Made by a program: the position numbers and the translations under genes. Shown here piece by piece: positions 1 through 8,199 of a DNA stretch of 64,000 nt; positions within the stretch are counted from its first letter, which is position 1, and every line of letters starts with the position of its first letter. The notes beneath the pieces are model-generated. The model was not told the origin of the DNA. It was given only the letters and a program-made list of their open reading frames with translations, and made no database searches. This DNA comes from Pseudoalteromonas phenolica (GTDB taxonomy: Bacteria > Pseudomonadota > Gammaproteobacteria > Enterobacterales > Alteromonadaceae): positions 174,034 through 238,033 of the forward strand of contig NZ_PPSW01000012.1 of NCBI RefSeq assembly GCF_005876835.1, given 5' to 3'.

Positions 1-48
1 TTGAAAGTAGCCGCTGGAGATAGATTTATTATCCATAGCTCAGGTTAC

Positions 49-414
49 TTAAATATACACATCGTTTTGGGCAGTCAGTTCACCGCCTGCTTCACCTGTA
101 TTTATAACTCCTTTTGGCTCAACAATCATTACTTTACATTCATGCTCAGCAAATGGTTTGTGTTCTTCGCCTTTAGCAACAACACACAATTCACCAGCTT
201 TTAGGTGAACGCTTCGATCTCGAAACTCAATACCCATCTCGCCTTCGATGACAATAAAGACTTCGTCAGTATCTTTGTGGTCGTGCCAGGTAAATTCGCC
301 CTGAATTTTAACCAGTTTAAACTGGTAGTCGTTCATTTCTGCGATCACTCGAGGTGACCATTGCTTTGTAAACTTCGAGAACTTGTCTGAAAAATTAATC
401 TGATCTTGTTTCAT
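49..414 (-). CDS. Single-domain cupin protein
   Basis: A 121-residue protein with one cupin fold. The first cupin motif is visible as H44-x-H46 followed by E51 and G58, and the second as the G74-E75 turn with H85, so the usual three-His/one-Glu metal site is complete. There is no signal peptide, so it should be cytoplasmic. Small cupins of this kind are often annotated only by fold; the substrate cannot be told from sequence. No other Met occurs before residue 27, which supports this start, but the start codon lies only three bases from the terminal inverted repeat of the MITE-like element at 418-579. The gene therefore takes its leader from that element. It stands alone, with no operon partner in view. 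Confidence 0.85.
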   Translation of the reverse strand: MKQDQINFSDKFSKFTKQWSPRVIAEMNDYQFKLVKIQGEFTWHDHKDTDEVFIVIEGEMGIEFRDRSVHLKAGELCVVAKGEEHKPFAEHECKVMIVEPKGVINTGEAGGELTAQNDVYI

Positions 415-417
415 CTC

Positions 418-579
418 ATACCAATCCGCTTAACTAAGTAGTCTATTTTGAGGCAAGAAAACCTTGTTGGTAGCAAGGCAAATATTTCGTTATTTAGTTG
501 TTCTAAATGAGAAATCTTTAACGCAGCTATCATCAGGTTTAATCCCTCAAAATGATTAAGTGTTATTGAGGATTGGTAT
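418..579. repeat. MITE-like palindromic intergenic element, about 162 bp
   Basis: The ends are perfect 10-bp inverted repeats, ATACCAATCC at 418-427 and GGATTGGTAT at 570-579. Inside them a second, weaker inverted match continues: a CTTAA...ATTTTGAGG string on the left is mirrored on the right. It encodes no protein. I recall repeats of this form scattered between genes in Pseudoalteromonas, but that is memory and not a search result. It fills most of the gap between the cupin and AraC genes. No second copy was seen in this window. Confidence 0.6.
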
Positions 580-677
580 CAATCCCCTGTTATCTCAAGT
601 TCTATCAACCAAGCTAAAGCATTTTTATTTAAGACCCAAAGATTTAAACTGAATATCACCAATAAAATTGTAATGAA

Positions 678-1703
678 TTATTTTGCTATTTTGTCAGTAA
701 GCCCTAATAGTGATTTCTGATAGGCCAATGGTGTTATGCCAAACCATTTTTTACATGCATGGGTAAATGAAGATTGCTCTACAAAGCCCAGCTCATAGGC
801 AGTTTGCGCAATGGTATTGTGTTTAAGTAAGTTATCTATACGAGATTTACGTTCAGCTTCTAGCATGGCCGAAAAACTCGTTTGATGCGCTTTTAACTTT
901 CTTTGTAATGTACGTGCACTCATAAAAAGGGCTTCAGCAATACGTTTTTGATCGCAACCCTGTAAGTTGCTTGTAGCACTGAGTAAAGTGGCAACTTGCT
1001 GTTTGATATTACTGTTTCGTATAAATTGAGAAAGCTCAGATTGAGAGAGCTTTTTTTGTAAGAGCTCAGTTTCAGAAAGCTTAACCAATGCTTGAAACAT
1101 GGCCTTATTTTCAGAGGTAAATGGTAGTGCCAGCAGTGTTTTATCAAAACTTATGCGGTTTTCATTAGTATTTGTTATTACCTCGCAATTAAACCATTCT
1201 TTTAGCTGTGCAATTTCTTGTGCTGACAAAGCAAAGCTAAATGTCACTTGATTAGGAGAAAGCGTTTCACCAAGGATCTTTCTCACCGTCGCAACCCAAG
1301 CTGTGGTATTTCGAAGTACCATCTGTTTGCAGTCGGTGGAGAGCGGTTGCCAATCTAAATGCGCAAATGTGTCAGTCACATTTAGCTGGGTTTGCCCAAT
1401 ATCAGCCACCAATGCGTCAAATCGCCCGAGTACGTCTATGGCCTGTGCGAGATTCTCACAGCTTTCGACCAAATAGCCCAGTACACCGTAATCTCTTGCT
1501 TGAATGTGCTTGCCCAATTCAAACCCAAACAAGCTCAGCTCTGTGCGCTCTGCACCAAAGTTAAGCAAATCAACATAGGTTTTCATGGCAATGCGCTCAG
1601 ATGAGAGCTGAGCGATATTGCATTTTATCTCTGTCGTAGAGATGCCCTGATCATTCAAAAAAGCCAAGACACTGTGCAAATATGCATTTGAAACTGACGC
1701 CAT
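678..1703 (-). CDS. AraC-family transcriptional regulator with arabinose-binding-type N-terminal domain
   Basis: A 341-residue regulator. The N-terminal about 200 residues resemble the arabinose-binding/dimerisation-type domain of OruR/ArgR-like AraC proteins. The C-terminal about 95 residues hold two helix-turn-helix units, including the typical A-Y-E-L-G-F segment followed by S-S-F-T. I chose the ATG at 1703, which has AGGG five bases upstream, over a TTG eight codons earlier. The gene is divergent from the SRPBCC/hydroxylase pair, with about 100 bases between the starts, so it probably controls that pair and itself. The ligand is unknown; fatty acids or lipids would fit the neighbour. Confidence 0.9.
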   Translation of the reverse strand: MASVSNAYLHSVLAFLNDQGISTTEIKCNIAQLSSERIAMKTYVDLLNFGAERTELSLFGFELGKHIQARDYGVLGYLVESCENLAQAIDVLGRFDALVADIGQTQLNVTDTFAHLDWQPLSTDCKQMVLRNTTAWVATVRKILGETLSPNQVTFSFALSAQEIAQLKEWFNCEVITNTNENRISFDKTLLALPFTSENKAMFQALVKLSETELLQKKLSQSELSQFIRNSNIKQQVATLLSATSNLQGCDQKRIAEALFMSARTLQRKLKAHQTSFSAMLEAERKSRIDNLLKHNTIAQTAYELGFVEQSSFTHACKKWFGITPLAYQKSLLGLTDKIAK

Positions 1704-1802
1704 AACAACCCTGTCGCAAAATAACAAAACCTTGTCGTATTAGCGCAAGAACCTCACTTATTGTCAAATTATGCTGTAAAAAAATCCAAACGTGATTCGA
1801 TT

Positions 1803-2231
1803 ATGTTAGTCGTTGAATATCAAAAACAGATTGCTTGTAGCGCAGATACTTTGCTGAATGCCTTGCTCGACCACAGCAATCTTGACCGTTTTTTTAATGC
1901 AAAATTCAAAGTACTCAAACCTGCCGACAAAGATGAAATAACAGGTGGCAAGGGGTGTATCCGACAGGTATCAATATTGTATGTAAATTTTGAAGAGCAG
2001 ATCACCAAAGCTGACCAAACTGGGATTTGTTATCAGGTGCTCAATGACTTCCCTGTTCGCCAGCACCGCGGGAAGATTCATTTTCATAAAATCGGCGAAC
2101 ACACCCAAGTTTCGTATCGAATTCAATGTCAAAGTCCTTGGTATATTCCCAAATTTGCACTCAAAGCCATCCTTCAAAAAGACATTGAACAATGCCTGAA
2201 TAGACTTGGAGATATATATGCTTCCCGTTGA
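1803..2231 (+). CDS. SRPBCC-family (START-like) protein
   Basis: A 142-residue single-domain protein. The N-terminal strand followed by a helix with paired leucines and 'LDRFF' is the usual opening of the SRPBCC/polyketide-cyclase fold, which binds hydrophobic ligands in a deep pocket. There is no signal peptide. The ATG at 1803 fits the family start better than a TTG fourteen codons upstream. Its end overlaps the next gene by 14 bases, so the two are probably translated together and may act on the same lipid-like substrate. The exact function cannot be assigned. Confidence 0.7.
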   Translation: MLVVEYQKQIACSADTLLNALLDHSNLDRFFNAKFKVLKPADKDEITGGKGCIRQVSILYVNFEEQITKADQTGICYQVLNDFPVRQHRGKIHFHKIGEHTQVSYRIQCQSPWYIPKFALKAILQKDIEQCLNRLGDIYASR

Positions 2232-3027
2232 ACTTATTTTACTTGGTCTCAGCCCGATTTTCTTATTATGTGTCGCTGTTGAGTTCTATAAAGCAAGGCA
2301 GAATTACAACATAAAAGACAGCTTAAACAACGCTGTGCTCGCGCTGTTGCATCAAGGTAGTGATGCCATCGCGCTTATATTATTGATGCCATTCTTTTAT
2401 TGGTTACATCAATTTGCCGTGTTTGATATCCCCTTTTCAATTGGCAGTTTATTAGTCGGCTTTTTACTACAAGATTTTTTGTATTATTGGTTTCATCGTG
2501 CGTCTCATAATATCCACTGGTTTTGGCTTGCCCATGTGGTGCATCACAGCTCAAAGCATATGAACTTCACAACCGCTTTTAGGCAGAGCCTTTTATATCC
2601 CCTAGTAGGCATGTGGCTGTTTTGGCTGCCCATGATTTTACTGGGCTTTGCGCCTGCTATTGTGTTTGCCATTGTCGCCCTAAACCTCGCCTTTCAGTTT
2701 TTTGTGCATACGCAAACCATAGGCAACTTAGGGTGGCTCGAAAAGGTATTCAACACACCGACACACCATAGAATTCATCACGCCACTAATACCCCTTATA
2801 TTGATAAGAACTATGCCGGCGTTTTAATCATTTGGGACAAGTTATTCGGTACGTTTGTAGAAGAAGATAAAAGCCTCATAATCCGCTATGGTATTGTGGG
2901 CCCAGAGCCTAAGAACACACCATGGAGTGCTAACTTTATGCAAGTTAAAATACTCTATAGGCAAGTGGTAATGGCCAAAGGGGTCATTAAAAAATTCAAA
3001 GTATTGTTAGGGTATCCTGAGTTTTAA
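2218..3027 (+). CDS. Sterol desaturase / fatty acid hydroxylase family membrane protein
   Basis: A 269-residue integral membrane di-iron enzyme. The histidine boxes are in order: HRASH at 93-97, HVVHH at 106-110, H164, and HHRIHH at 183-188, followed by the conserved N-Y-A-G...WD-x-LFGTF segment at about 198-213. This pattern defines the fatty acid hydroxylase superfamily, whose members oxidise C-H or ether bonds of lipids. Four or more membrane segments are visible. The ATG at 2218 is preceded by GGAG at 2208-2211, so I prefer it to a TTG twelve bases earlier. It overlaps the SRPBCC gene, and the AraC regulator is divergent. The lipid substrate is unknown. Confidence 0.9.
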   Translation: MLPVELILLGLSPIFLLCVAVEFYKARQNYNIKDSLNNAVLALLHQGSDAIALILLMPFFYWLHQFAVFDIPFSIGSLLVGFLLQDFLYYWFHRASHNIHWFWLAHVVHHSSKHMNFTTAFRQSLLYPLVGMWLFWLPMILLGFAPAIVFAIVALNLAFQFFVHTQTIGNLGWLEKVFNTPTHHRIHHATNTPYIDKNYAGVLIIWDKLFGTFVEEDKSLIIRYGIVGPEPKNTPWSANFMQVKILYRQVVMAKGVIKKFKVLLGYPEF

Positions 3028-3036
3028 ATGAGATAT

Positions 3037-3070
3037 AAATACTAGGCACAACTTTATGTGCCCAGTATTT
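3037..3070. terminator. Bidirectional hairpin between convergent genes
   Basis: A 14-base stem with one mismatch (arms 3037-3050 and 3057-3070) and a six-base loop sits between the converging hydroxylase and lipoprotein genes. A-rich and T-rich flanks suit termination from both sides. Confidence 0.75.
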
Positions 3071-3076
3071 GATATA

Positions 3077-3550
3077 TTAGAAATCAGAAAAGCTAGATTG
3101 AGACTTTAAAGCTGTTTCTAAGTCTGTAGAAAAAGAATTAAACGATTTTATTATTTCTTGATAACCGGATTTAGAAGGCCATGCCCATCCTTGACAGTTA
3201 CTATAGCTTGGTACACTTTCTATCAATTCTAATTGCAACCTTGCCTTACCATCTTTAGCCATAAACTGAATGTCATACTCATTTGCACAAACATTCATGG
3301 CTAGCATCCAACTTGCAGCACCTTTTCCAATTAGTGTGGCTGATTCTTTATCTTGAACTCTCAGCACTGAACGACTATCACCAAATGATTTTGCAAAATA
3401 ATCTCTAGCTCTTGTCCAAAGCTCATCCTTTTCAACACTTGGAACCACATAATCATATGTAAATACGCGTTGAACATTTTTATCTGCTGGAGCCAATGAT
3501 GCACATGACGAGAGTAAAACAATACCAATACCTAAAGTGAACTTCTTCAA
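3077..3550 (-). CDS. DUF4468-like lipoprotein
   Basis: A 157-residue exported lipoprotein. The first 16 residues are a lipoprotein signal ending in the lipobox L-S-S-C. The mature part begins with a strand and helix that read like DUF4468 (a TBP-like fold of unknown role): an aromatic-rich 'YDYVVP' strand, 'ELWTRARDYFAKSF', then a 'LIGKGAA' strand. It should be anchored to the outer membrane. It is convergent with the hydroxylase gene and has no evident operon partner. Confidence 0.7.
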   Translation of the reverse strand: MKKFTLGIGIVLLSSCASLAPADKNVQRVFTYDYVVPSVEKDELWTRARDYFAKSFGDSRSVLRVQDKESATLIGKGAASWMLAMNVCANEYDIQFMAKDGKARLQLELIESVPSYSNCQGWAWPSKSGYQEIIKSFNSFSTDLETALKSQSSFSDF

Positions 3551-3656
3551 AATAATTCCTTACTTTTGCTATAGAACTTATTGGCCCAAAACCGTGACAT
3601 ATAATAGACGTATAAAAGTTAATGTAAATACGACTGTAATGGCATGTAATATTTGA

Positions 3657-4130
3657 TTAAGTACCAAAGTTTTTAAACATCACAGCCACATCAACGTCTC
3701 GGTAATTCACCTGTGTTTCAATTTCCCAGCCAAGTTTGGCATAAAGACCCCCATTCAAAGACTCTGTTTGCAAATGTAGAAGGCTGATTTTGAGCTCAAT
3801 GGCGTACTTTTCTGCATGCATAACCAATTGAGATGCAATGTGCTGACCTCTGTAGTCTGGGTTAACATACACACCACCCAGCCAATACTCTTTGTCGGGG
3901 TAAATAGTCATTTCACGGTACTTAATTTGTACCGCGCCCACTAAGGTTTGCCCTTCAACAGCCAAAATAATAAGTGGTACTCGGTCCGTGTTTAAATAAT
4001 CTTGCAACTTGTCTTGAAACGATTCAACCGAGCCATCTTCAACATAGGTGCCCCATTCATCAAAATACCATTTTGCCAACAGGGGGATATGCTGAGGATG
4101 ATAAGCTAAATAAGTAAATTCTATCGCCAT
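3657..4130 (-). CDS. GNAT-family N-acetyltransferase
   Basis: A 157-residue acetyltransferase of the GNAT fold. The 'VYVNPDYRGQHIASQL' stretch is the beta4/alpha3 acetyl-CoA pyrophosphate-binding motif, and the C-terminal 'YAKLGWE' is the typical last strand. The substrate is unknown. I chose the ATG at 4130 because AAGGA lies seven bases upstream; an earlier in-frame start at 4151 has no such site. It is a single gene. Confidence 0.85.
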   Translation of the reverse strand: MAIEFTYLAYHPQHIPLLAKWYFDEWGTYVEDGSVESFQDKLQDYLNTDRVPLIILAVEGQTLVGAVQIKYREMTIYPDKEYWLGGVYVNPDYRGQHIASQLVMHAEKYAIELKISLLHLQTESLNGGLYAKLGWEIETQVNYRDVDVAVMFKNFGT

Positions 4131-4200
4131 GCTAATATCCTTATTAAACAAAGCCTTTAAGGCTAAGTTAATAATTTCATATCAATACGACAATAACGCG

Positions 4201-4605
4201 TTAAAGCTGTTTATACCATTTACTATTGGCATATTTGAAGTGATTCAATAATTTACTGCGTATTCCCACTACTTTTAAGCAAAAATACAAGTGATCAACA
4301 CAATTATAATGCTCAATGCTGTAATTTGGTGCATAGCGGCTGGTAAGATGCTGATAGAGCTCGTCAATTTTAGTTTCATTGTTTGATAGTAGAAGTGGCT
4401 GCTTATAGATAACTTTCCCTTTGCGCGGAATAGATTCTCTAATATAACCGTTAAAGCCAAAACCATGCGCTGCAGAGGTTTTATGGGTTAAGTCACTTAC
4501 TACCAAACACGCATGTTTACGATACAGCGGATGCTGCTCAGGTAGCCTGAGCAGATCGGTCGCATAAGAGTGGCGAATATAAGCGGTGATCAGAAACTGG
4601 CTCAT
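4201..4605 (-). CDS. Uncharacterised protein, possible permuted papain-like (LRAT/NlpC-type) fold
   Basis: A 134-residue protein without signal peptide or clear membrane segment. I do not recognise it with certainty. A His in a strand-like context (about residue 31, 'KHACLVV') is followed much later by 'YNCVDHLYFC' near residues 100-109. That order, His before an N-C-x-x-H helix start, resembles permuted papain-like proteins of the LRAT/NlpC class, where this Cys is the nucleophile. It starts 11 bases after the upstream outer-membrane protein gene and is the last gene of locus A, so it is probably co-transcribed. The papain-like reading is inference. Confidence 0.5.
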   Translation of the reverse strand: MSQFLITAYIRHSYATDLLRLPEQHPLYRKHACLVVSDLTHKTSAAHGFGFNGYIRESIPRKGKVIYKQPLLLSNNETKIDELYQHLTSRYAPNYSIEHYNCVDHLYFCLKVVGIRSKLLNHFKYANSKWYKQL

Positions 4606-4616
4606 TAAACATTGTC

Positions 4617-5804
4617 TTAAAATTGCAAAAACAACCGTAAGCCTGAGTGTCTCGCTTGCACCCTATTACTTTGCTTATCTGGCCACTGCCATTGATTGAA
4701 TACGGATACAGAGACCATGTCATGCAAGGTATATTTGAGCCAGGCCTCTCCTTGATGTGCTTCAAAGTCTTGAAATGCTTGTTGCCTTTCAGTCGCTACT
4801 CCTAGGCCTAACTGCCAGTTACTTTGCGTCCATGTTGAAGCCACACTCAGAGTAGAATGGGTGAGTGTTTGCTCAAATTCATGAGAAGTAATATCTTTTT
4901 GTGCTTCAGCGTCACTTTGCTGTTGCTTGGTAAAGCCCATTCTCACCAACAAAGCAAATTCGCCTGTGCTTATTGGTTGGTGATATTGCAAGGCAGAGTA
5001 CATACCCTTTGCCGCTTCGGCCTGATTTTTCCAAGCACCCAAATGTACTTCTGAGTTGTTAACGCGCCATTTCACTTCACTGGCGATAAACAGTTGGCTA
5101 TTACCTTGTGTGAGTACATCAGCGTAATTACCTTGTTTATCCGCCAACCCCTCACTTCGACTCACTAGCAAAGTGTATCCCGGCTCATTTTCGCTGGGCT
5201 GTTTTAGATAGCGTATGCCCAAGGTGTAGTCTGGCGTGTAGATGCTGGTGTTATTCACCAAAGCTGGCAGTAAAAACTGGGTGTTTTCGTCATTCGCAAT
5301 GCCATTTGTATCGACACCGCCTTCGATATCTAACAAACCAATGGTGAGTTCGGTGTCTGTATTGCTATTAGGCTGTTGAAATGCACCTGAGTCTTGCCAA
5401 AAAAATGTAGAAATTTGAGCTCTGCCTGCTTCATTAGCATCTTGTGTGGTCAGCACGTCGGCACTACTTTCGAATAGTGCGAACATTGCTTGTCCTTGCT
5501 CATCGGGCGTTTGGCTGTACTCAATACCAAGCTGAATTAATTGTTGCGTGTTCAATTGCAGACCAAGATCAATATTTGCCGAAAATAATGAGCTCGAAAG
5601 TCCTTGCTTAGTGTTTTGCTGTGTGGTCCAAAGCATTGATGCATCAATCGTGAGAGCTTGATCATCTTTTGGCGTATAAGCTTGGCTGTGGATAGAAAAC
5701 AAGACACCAGAAATAAACAGTTTAAGGGTTATAAGTAACTGAACTACGTTACTAATACCATGCCGTCTAGCGCTGATTTTTAAAGAAAAAAGGGATTGCC
5801 TCAT
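4617..5804 (-). CDS. Outer-membrane beta-barrel protein, OprB-porin-like
   Basis: A 395-residue protein with a Sec signal peptide; the hydrophobic core is about residues 22-38 and cleavage is likely after the SQA near residue 42. The mature part has alternating amphipathic strands and ends in 'LRLFLQF', with the C-terminal Phe typical of outer-membrane barrels. The segment 'GLLDIEGGVDTNGIANDE' recalls carbohydrate-selective OprB porins. It lies downstream of the coiled-coil membrane protein gene and 11 bases before the small possible papain-like gene. A role in moving the product or substrate of locus A across the outer membrane is inference. Confidence 0.7.
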   Translation of the reverse strand: MRQSLFSLKISARRHGISNVVQLLITLKLFISGVLFSIHSQAYTPKDDQALTIDASMLWTTQQNTKQGLSSSLFSANIDLGLQLNTQQLIQLGIEYSQTPDEQGQAMFALFESSADVLTTQDANEAGRAQISTFFWQDSGAFQQPNSNTDTELTIGLLDIEGGVDTNGIANDENTQFLLPALVNNTSIYTPDYTLGIRYLKQPSENEPGYTLLVSRSEGLADKQGNYADVLTQGNSQLFIASEVKWRVNNSEVHLGAWKNQAEAAKGMYSALQYHQPISTGEFALLVRMGFTKQQQSDAEAQKDITSHEFEQTLTHSTLSVASTWTQSNWQLGLGVATERQQAFQDFEAHQGEAWLKYTLHDMVSVSVFNQWQWPDKQSNRVQARHSGLRLFLQF

Positions 5805-5879
5805 AATGTGACTCTTCTGCTAAAGAATCACACTTTAAACAAGATTAAAATCGATAAATTGGGGAAACCCTCTGACTAA

Positions 5880-6983
5880 TCAGGCTTTTTTATCACCTAA
5901 TCGATTCGCAATGTTATCCATCAATGCAAACATAATTTCGACGTTGTAGCCCAGAACAAACGCGAACAGCATAGGTGAATAACTACCTTGTGGTACCCCT
6001 GTGCCCTCCCCCATCAACATACTACTAGACACACCGGCAACACCACCGAGCAAAATACGTAAGTTGTAATCTAAACAGAGTTTTTTGGAAAACGTACCGC
6101 GCTTGAAGTCAAGGTGTAGGTTTCTCAATACCAAAGTTAATGCGCCTAATAGCCCATACAGCAGGGGTAAAATATAATTCGCCAATAAGTTAACCACATA
6201 TTCGGCCGAAAGCCGTGAGTCAAAAAAGGCTTGCCGTGCTTGATGAAGCACAAAAGCTTTATCTAACTCCGAGATCTTATCTTTTAGCTGTGTAATTTGC
6301 TTAGCGCTTTCATGACTTCGTGGCTGCTCAGTAATGAAGTCTAATTGTGCCGTTAACTTAGCTTTATTCTGCTGATATTTAAATTTATCAAACTCAGAAA
6401 TCGTCACTTCATGGCTAAAACCCAATCGCCAATATTTATTCCATCTGAGTAACAAAGTGCGGTTAGCATCAAATTCCTGGTCAAGTTCTTGCTCTTTACG
6501 CTTTATGGCTAGCCACTCTGAGCTTGCTTTGTGTGAGGGGTTTAAACTTAGTACCTGTAATTTTTCTCGAAACTCATTTCGCTCTGCGAATAACGCATGA
6601 GTTTTATGAATTACTCCAATACCAACCATATAATAAGTTTGTAAGCTCACTGTCAGTATAATGATGGCACAAACTAACAACCCGTAATATAAAGGAATAC
6701 GGTGTACTTGTTTGAATTGCTTAGGAAAACGTGCCTGCCAAGAGTGACTGGGATTACTGTCACGAATACTCACCACACTGGCCGGCGCAACTTGTTTGAC
6801 TAGTGCATTAAAGTATTGCCAAAATGCCGCTTCATCTTCTTCTGAGAGTGTTTTTTGTTCGTTAAACTCAGTTTTAATTCTAAGTACGTCTTTGAGTAAC
6901 TTGCCGTCAAGCTGCAAGCCTTGACGACAAATGTAAGCCACCAGTAATTCCAGCTCTGCCATTGCTTCCTCGAGCTCTGTCAT
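5880..6983 (-). CDS. Coiled-coil membrane protein, paralogue of 61021-62142
   Basis: A 367-residue inner-membrane protein. An N-terminal helical domain (about 1-75) is followed by a membrane helix at 98-124, a long helical/coiled-coil segment at 130-255, and three membrane helices at about 264-286, 308-325 and 337-355. Signature segments are 'FDANRTLLLRWN' at 171-182, 'YILPLLYGLLGA' at 270-281 and 'SPMLFAF..GYNVEIMFALMD' at 336-356. All three recur at matching positions in the protein at 61021-62142, so the two are paralogues. I have no named function for the family. It lies in locus A between the periplasmic binding-protein-like gene (20 bases upstream) and the OprB-like gene. Confidence 0.8.
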   Translation of the reverse strand: MTELEEAMAELELLVAYICRQGLQLDGKLLKDVLRIKTEFNEQKTLSEEDEAAFWQYFNALVKQVAPASVVSIRDSNPSHSWQARFPKQFKQVHRIPLYYGLLVCAIIILTVSLQTYYMVGIGVIHKTHALFAERNEFREKLQVLSLNPSHKASSEWLAIKRKEQELDQEFDANRTLLLRWNKYWRLGFSHEVTISEFDKFKYQQNKAKLTAQLDFITEQPRSHESAKQITQLKDKISELDKAFVLHQARQAFFDSRLSAEYVVNLLANYILPLLYGLLGALTLVLRNLHLDFKRGTFSKKLCLDYNLRILLGGVAGVSSSMLMGEGTGVPQGSYSPMLFAFVLGYNVEIMFALMDNIANRLGDKKA

Positions 6984-7002
6984 AACTGTTCGCCCTATTT
7001 AT

Positions 7003-8199
7003 TTAAAGCTGAGTTGAAGACATAATCAAGCCGCCAACTTTCATCGGCTCTCCTTGGCTATTGAAAATATGCAGAGCATCTTCTAAAAAGTTAATGGGCA
7101 GGCTAGTGATTTCATCAGGCTTTCGCATCAAATTTATTGCAATATCAGGTGCCTTTACTAAACCAACTGGTAACTCCCCCGGCTTGCCTTTGTGCATTAG
7201 AATACGTTTAGCATAGTTTGCCGCCAAACGGGCGTTACTTTCAAAACTGACACCAATAGCCATAAAGACACTACGCTCACCACCTTCAACATGACTCGGC
7301 GTGACACTCAGCACAGGCACATTTTGCGCATAGACGTTAATCAGATCGACATTGTCATAAAGCTCAGAGCTACCTGTCACCAAAAAGGCTTTGGCTTGGT
7401 TTGATTTCTCAAGTTCAACAAACTCTTGCATTTTGCGCTCAAGATTATGATTTGGGTCTTTTAAATCAACCCCAATTTCGCTCACCTTTACTTTATATGC
7501 CTCTTGGAGGCTTAAAAACGGTTTTACCTGTGTCACCACTGAACTGGTGTTATTGGTATCATAAATAATTGCCAGGTCGGTGAGATCTGATAAAAACTTA
7601 GACTTGATATAGGCCAGTTGTGTATCTACATTAATGTTCAAAGATGTATAAGCAATGTTTGTTTGGCTTTTCATCAACACGGGATCGACATAACCCATGG
7701 CTATCGGATCTTTACTACAGGCACTGACAACTGGAATGGCGCCATTTTTGTAATTTCGACTTACAAAATCAGTTGCCTTAGAGCCCATTGAAAAAATGAG
7801 GTCGAACTGTTTTAACTGCGCCCATGCAACCATGGCTCCGGCTTCCACTTCATTGCCTTCGTAATTGAACAAAGTGAAATTGGCTTTTATGCCTGAGTTT
7901 CTGAAATCACGGGCAATCTCTGCCGTAGAAATATCATAGGCGGTGGACCATTTGGGTGATAAAACCAAAATCTTAAATTGCGGATCGGAATAACGATTTA
8001 ACTCCGCTTGCTCTTTCAATCGCCCTGTTTTGGCGCTTTTTACAAAACGCTTTTTACAAGTTAAACCATTGTGCTCTGGCGCAACCTTTTGATAAGCGAT
8101 AAACATTCTATCGCAGAAACCCACTTCAAAAGCCTGAGCTTTGAACGCACATACAAAAACTGTGAAAAACAGCGTCAATATTACTTGTCCTTTTGACAT
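7003..8199 (-). CDS. Periplasmic binding protein-like (ABC_sub_bind, PF04392 type)
   Basis: A 398-residue protein with a signal peptide cleaved after the AQA near residue 23. The body is a type-1 periplasmic binding fold: 'KILVLSPKWSTAYDIS', then 'FDLIFSMGSKATDFV' and 'IPVVSACSKDPIAMGYV', which match the order of motifs in PF04392 substrate-binding proteins. No ABC permease or ATPase gene accompanies it. Instead it overlaps the MFS-fusion gene upstream by 19 bases and leads to the coiled-coil membrane protein. It may act as a ligand sensor or delivery protein for that carrier. That partnership is inferred from gene order. Confidence 0.8.
   Translation of the reverse strand: MSKGQVILTLFFTVFVCAFKAQAFEVGFCDRMFIAYQKVAPEHNGLTCKKRFVKSAKTGRLKEQAELNRYSDPQFKILVLSPKWSTAYDISTAEIARDFRNSGIKANFTLFNYEGNEVEAGAMVAWAQLKQFDLIFSMGSKATDFVSRNYKNGAIPVVSACSKDPIAMGYVDPVLMKSQTNIAYTSLNINVDTQLAYIKSKFLSDLTDLAIIYDTNNTSSVVTQVKPFLSLQEAYKVKVSEIGVDLKDPNHNLERKMQEFVELEKSNQAKAFLVTGSSELYDNVDLINVYAQNVPVLSVTPSHVEGGERSVFMAIGVSFESNARLAANYAKRILMHKGKPGELPVGLVKAPDIAINLMRKPDEITSLPINFLEDALHIFNSQGEPMKVGGLIMSSTQL

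Noticed and set aside
418..579. Insertion sequence
   Set aside because: The element has terminal inverted repeats but is only about 162 bp and has no transposase frame.
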